Part shown: positions 62,322 to 64,000 of the stretch, piece by piece
Layout of the letters: each line of letters begins with the position of its first letter
Position numbering within the stretch: position 1 is the first letter of the stretch
DNA from: CAVPGP01 sp963718065
Lineage (GTDB): Bacteria > Actinomycetota > Thermoleophilia > Gaiellales > Gaiellaceae
Direction: 5' to 3'
DNA: 64,000 bases
Assembly: GCA_963718065.1 (NCBI GenBank)
Contig: CAVQYE010000021.1
Coordinates: 1 to 64,000, forward strand
Notes under the pieces: generated by a model
The model's input: the letters and a program-made list of their open reading frames with translations, nothing else
Databases searched by the model: none
What the model was told of the DNA's origin: nothing
Program-made: the position numbers and the translations under genes

Positions 62322-62416
62322 GCCGTTTTTCAGGGCTGCGCCTTTCTTTGTTGGTTCTGCCCGGCCACCGGCCGGGATCGGGGCTACCCTCCTGCCACCT
62401 AACCAAGGAGGCCCCG

Positions 62417-62608
62417 ATGGGTTTGCTGGACAAGCTGCTCGGCCGTAGCAAGAAAGCGACCGGCGACCTGGTGGGCGACTCCTCGCTGCACGACGAGGGA
62501 GTGCACCAGGAACAAGCAGGCATAGCGGCGGACAAGGCCGAAGCGCACGAGGAAGCCGCCGTCGAAGCGCATATCGAAGAGGCGGAGCACCGCGAGCAAG
62601 CAGACTGA
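62417..62608 (+). CDS. Small acidic coiled-coil protein
   Basis: 63 residues from ATG 62417 behind AAGGAG. Starts MGLLDKLLGRSKKATGDLVG and continues with Glu/Ala-rich helix (HEEAAVEAHIEEAEHREQAD). Resembles CsbD-like or similar small stress proteins in composition only. May be distantly related to the protein at 10709-10918. A hairpin terminator follows. Confidence 0.6.
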   Translation: MGLLDKLLGRSKKATGDLVGDSSLHDEGVHQEQAGIAADKAEAHEEAAVEAHIEEAEHREQAD

Positions 62609-62614
62609 CGAATC

Positions 62615-62647
62615 CGCCTCGGGGTGGAGTCGCTCCGCCCCGAGGCG
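62615..62647. terminator. Hairpin after the small acidic protein
   Basis: A 15-bp stem (CGCCTCGGGGTGGAG / CTCCGCCCCGAGGCG, one GU pair) with a 3-base loop, seven bases after the stop at 62608. No T-run. Confidence 0.65.
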
Positions 62648-62684
62648 TTCCGTCCGACGGCATCTCTAGCGTTCTTCGGTCCTG

Positions 62685-63797
62685 ATGTGGATCGCATTCG
62701 GACTCGTGGTCTTTGCAGCCGCCGTAGTGGTGGCTGCCGCCTGGCTTGCCCGCTCGATGCGGACCGAGCTCGTCGGCCTGCGCACTGAGTCGAGCCTGAC
62801 GCGGGTCGAGTCGAATGCCCAGCTCGCCGAGCGGTCTGGCGAGCTCGACCGCCGGCTCGCTGCCATGACCACCGCGGTCGACCGGCGCCTGGCCGAGCTC
62901 GACACGAAGGTCGACCGGCGCTTGGAGAACGCATCGAAGACGTCGACGGCGATTCACGAGCGGCTCGGGAAGATGGACGAGGCGACCGCGCAGATCCTCG
63001 AGCAGGCGAAGGAGTTCCGGCGACTCGAAGAGGTGCTGCGGCCGCCGAAGGCGCGTGGCGGCTTCGGCGAGCTGCTGCTCGAGAACCTCCTGCGAGACCG
63101 GCTGCCTCCGTCGGCATATTCGATGCAGTACGGCTTCGCCGGCGGCGAGCGCGTCGATGCAGTGATCCATGTCGAGAAGCTCGTCCCCGTCGATGCGAAG
63201 TTCCCGCTCGACAACTACGAGCGGATGGTCGACGCAGCAGACGACGCCGAGCGCCAACTCTTCGAGAAGGCGTTCGCACGCGACGTGAAGGGTCACGTCG
63301 ACGCGATCGCGGCGAAGTACATCCGCACCGCCGAGGGCACCTACGACTTCGCGCTGATGTACCTGCCCGTCGAGGCGATCTACTACGAGCTCGTGTGCGG
63401 CAAAACGGGCGCGCTTGTCACGTACGCACACGACAAGCGTGTCTTCCCCGTGTCGCCTGCGACCTTCACGTCACAGCTCCAGGTGATCGCGCTCGGGCTC
63501 AAGGGCCTCCAGTTCGAGGAGCGGGCGCATGAGGTGATGGGTTACGTGGCGGCGCTGCAGAAGGACTTCGGCCGCTTCAAAGACGATTTCGATCTCGTCG
63601 GGACCCATCTGGGCCGGGCGCAGTCGAAGTTCGCCGAGGCCGACAAGCGGCTCGACCGGTTTGCCGGCAAGCTCGAAAGCGCCGCGGACCACGAAGCCCC
63701 TGAGGTCGGCGGACCAGAGGTCGCGGGCTCCGAGCTCGGCGGCTCGGAGGTCGGGGTGCAGACGCTGCTCGAGCTGCCCGGCGCCGACGCCGCGTAA
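62685..63797 (+). CDS. rmuC: RmuC-family DNA recombination protein
   Basis: 370 residues. One N-terminal helix (IAFGLVVFAAAVVVAAAWLA), a coiled coil (residues 30-110, with the LDRRLAAMTTAVDRRLAELD repeat) and the RmuC nuclease-like core: RGGFGELLLENLLRDRLPPS, AVIHVEKLVPVDAKFPLDNY, YDFALMYLPVEAIYYELV, RVFPVSPATFTSQLQVIA. It limits inversions by acting at DNA breaks, by family. The tail holds a short EV/GS repeat. Confidence 0.9.
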   Translation: MWIAFGLVVFAAAVVVAAAWLARSMRTELVGLRTESSLTRVESNAQLAERSGELDRRLAAMTTAVDRRLAELDTKVDRRLENASKTSTAIHERLGKMDEATAQILEQAKEFRRLEEVLRPPKARGGFGELLLENLLRDRLPPSAYSMQYGFAGGERVDAVIHVEKLVPVDAKFPLDNYERMVDAADDAERQLFEKAFARDVKGHVDAIAAKYIRTAEGTYDFALMYLPVEAIYYELVCGKTGALVTYAHDKRVFPVSPATFTSQLQVIALGLKGLQFEERAHEVMGYVAALQKDFGRFKDDFDLVGTHLGRAQSKFAEADKRLDRFAGKLESAADHEAPEVGGPEVAGSELGGSEVGVQTLLELPGADAA

Positions 63798-63800
63798 CCC

Positions 63801-64000
63801 CTAGAAGCGCAGAATCGCGCCCACGCCCTCTGACGGGCCGAGGTTGGGCGCCGACCGGACCGCAAGCACGGAGCCGCGGCGCGCGAGGACGTGGTGCACG
63901 GCGAGGTCGAGGGCGTCGCCGTGCTCCTCCATCGTCGTCCCGTCGAGCGGGCACGCGCCCCCCTCGATCGAGCCGCGCCCGCAGTGAGGGCACTGATACG
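63801..64000 (-). CDS. C-terminus of an eRF1-like (baeRF) protein, partial
   Basis: The last 65 codons of a gene entering from the right. A zinc-ribbon pair of cysteines (YQCPHCGRGSIEGGACPLDG) is followed by LDLAVHHVLARRGSVLAVRS and the end EGVGAILRF. A GGxGAxLRF ending is typical of bacterial eRF1-like/Vms1-type ribosome-rescue proteins. TAG at 63801-63803. The catalytic part is outside the window. Confidence 0.6.
   Translation of the reverse strand, partial: YQCPHCGRGSIEGGACPLDGTTMEEHGDALDLAVHHVLARRGSVLAVRSAPNLGPSEGVGAILRF

Noticed and set aside
1..64000. CRISPR arrays, prophage genes, rRNA genes, replication origin
   Set aside because: No regularly spaced repeats, no phage structural genes, no rRNA or dnaA-box cluster was seen on reading both strands.

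Overview
The window is high-GC (roughly 65-70 %) bacterial chromosome with many GTG starts, densely overlapping GTGA/ATGA gene junctions and actinobacterial gene families (LuxR/LAL regulators, PadR, MmyB-type XRE, DUF1707, DUF2180, DUF4242, F420/PPOX oxidoreductase, initiator tRNA with a C1-U72 end). I read it as Actinomycetota, most like the Thermoleophilia (Gaiellales/Solirubrobacterales). That placement is inference from gene content, not from a marker tree.

Layout. 1-4975 (minus): a membrane-arm operon of a hydrogenase-4/formate-hydrogenlyase-like complex (hyfB, hyfC, hyfE, hyfF, then the start of another gene), followed by fhs (formate-THF ligase). 6.8-10.9 kb: small enzymes and a PadR regulator with a membrane protein. 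10.99-14.48 kb: a four-gene ABC-2 exporter operon. 14.5-24.4 kb: a redox/detoxification cluster of three MDR dehydrogenases, an aldo/keto reductase, two cupins, two TetR and one MmyB-type XRE regulator, a class III cyclase and a Nudix regulator, with well-formed operators between divergent genes. 24.4-29.8 kb: a secreted HYR protein, a DUF4242 protein and a LAL-type regulator. 30.5-33.2 kb: a SulP transporter and a thioredoxin-fold protein. 33.2-40.4 kb: a seven-gene operon behind a structured leader, with a duplicated 2TM protein, a PPOX protein, two ABC ATPase/permease pairs and a membrane-domain plus TAP-type hydrolase fusion. 40.4-42.6 kb: an arsenic operon (DUF2180-arsR-acr3-methyltransferase). 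43.7-48.5 kb: VOC protein, phosphotriesterase, GH3 glycosidase, secreted TSP3 protein.

48.54-52.69 kb: a 4-kb island bounded by 82-bp direct repeats made of the 3' part of the initiator tRNA gene and its terminator. It holds an Erm-like 23S rRNA methyltransferase, a small monooxygenase-like protein, an aldo/keto reductase, a disrupted IS110 transposase and an orphan gene. 52.7-64 kb is housekeeping-like: Fe-S/CDGSH protein with a YjdJ-type acetyltransferase, MFS, PAP2, Ppx/GppA, lipoprotein, CBS protein, Glu dehydrogenase, tRNA-Leu, DUF3105, DinG-type helicase, RmuC and the end of an eRF1-like gene.

Two observations cut across the window. First, nine otherwise convincing chromosomal genes carry one frameshift, every one a net +1, and a tenth (padR) probably does too. 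They are annotated as single genes with the shift noted, and insertion errors in the sequence must be considered. Second, two related elements of about 165 bp (54747-54908 and 59364-59529) fold into long rods with a shared core and sit exactly between genes; they are the best candidate here for something undescribed.

No stretch longer than 300 bases lacks a gene. The larger gaps (47378-47662, 51731-51997, 62149-62416) are described in the entries or show nothing I can name. No CRISPR array, rRNA gene or replication origin was seen.
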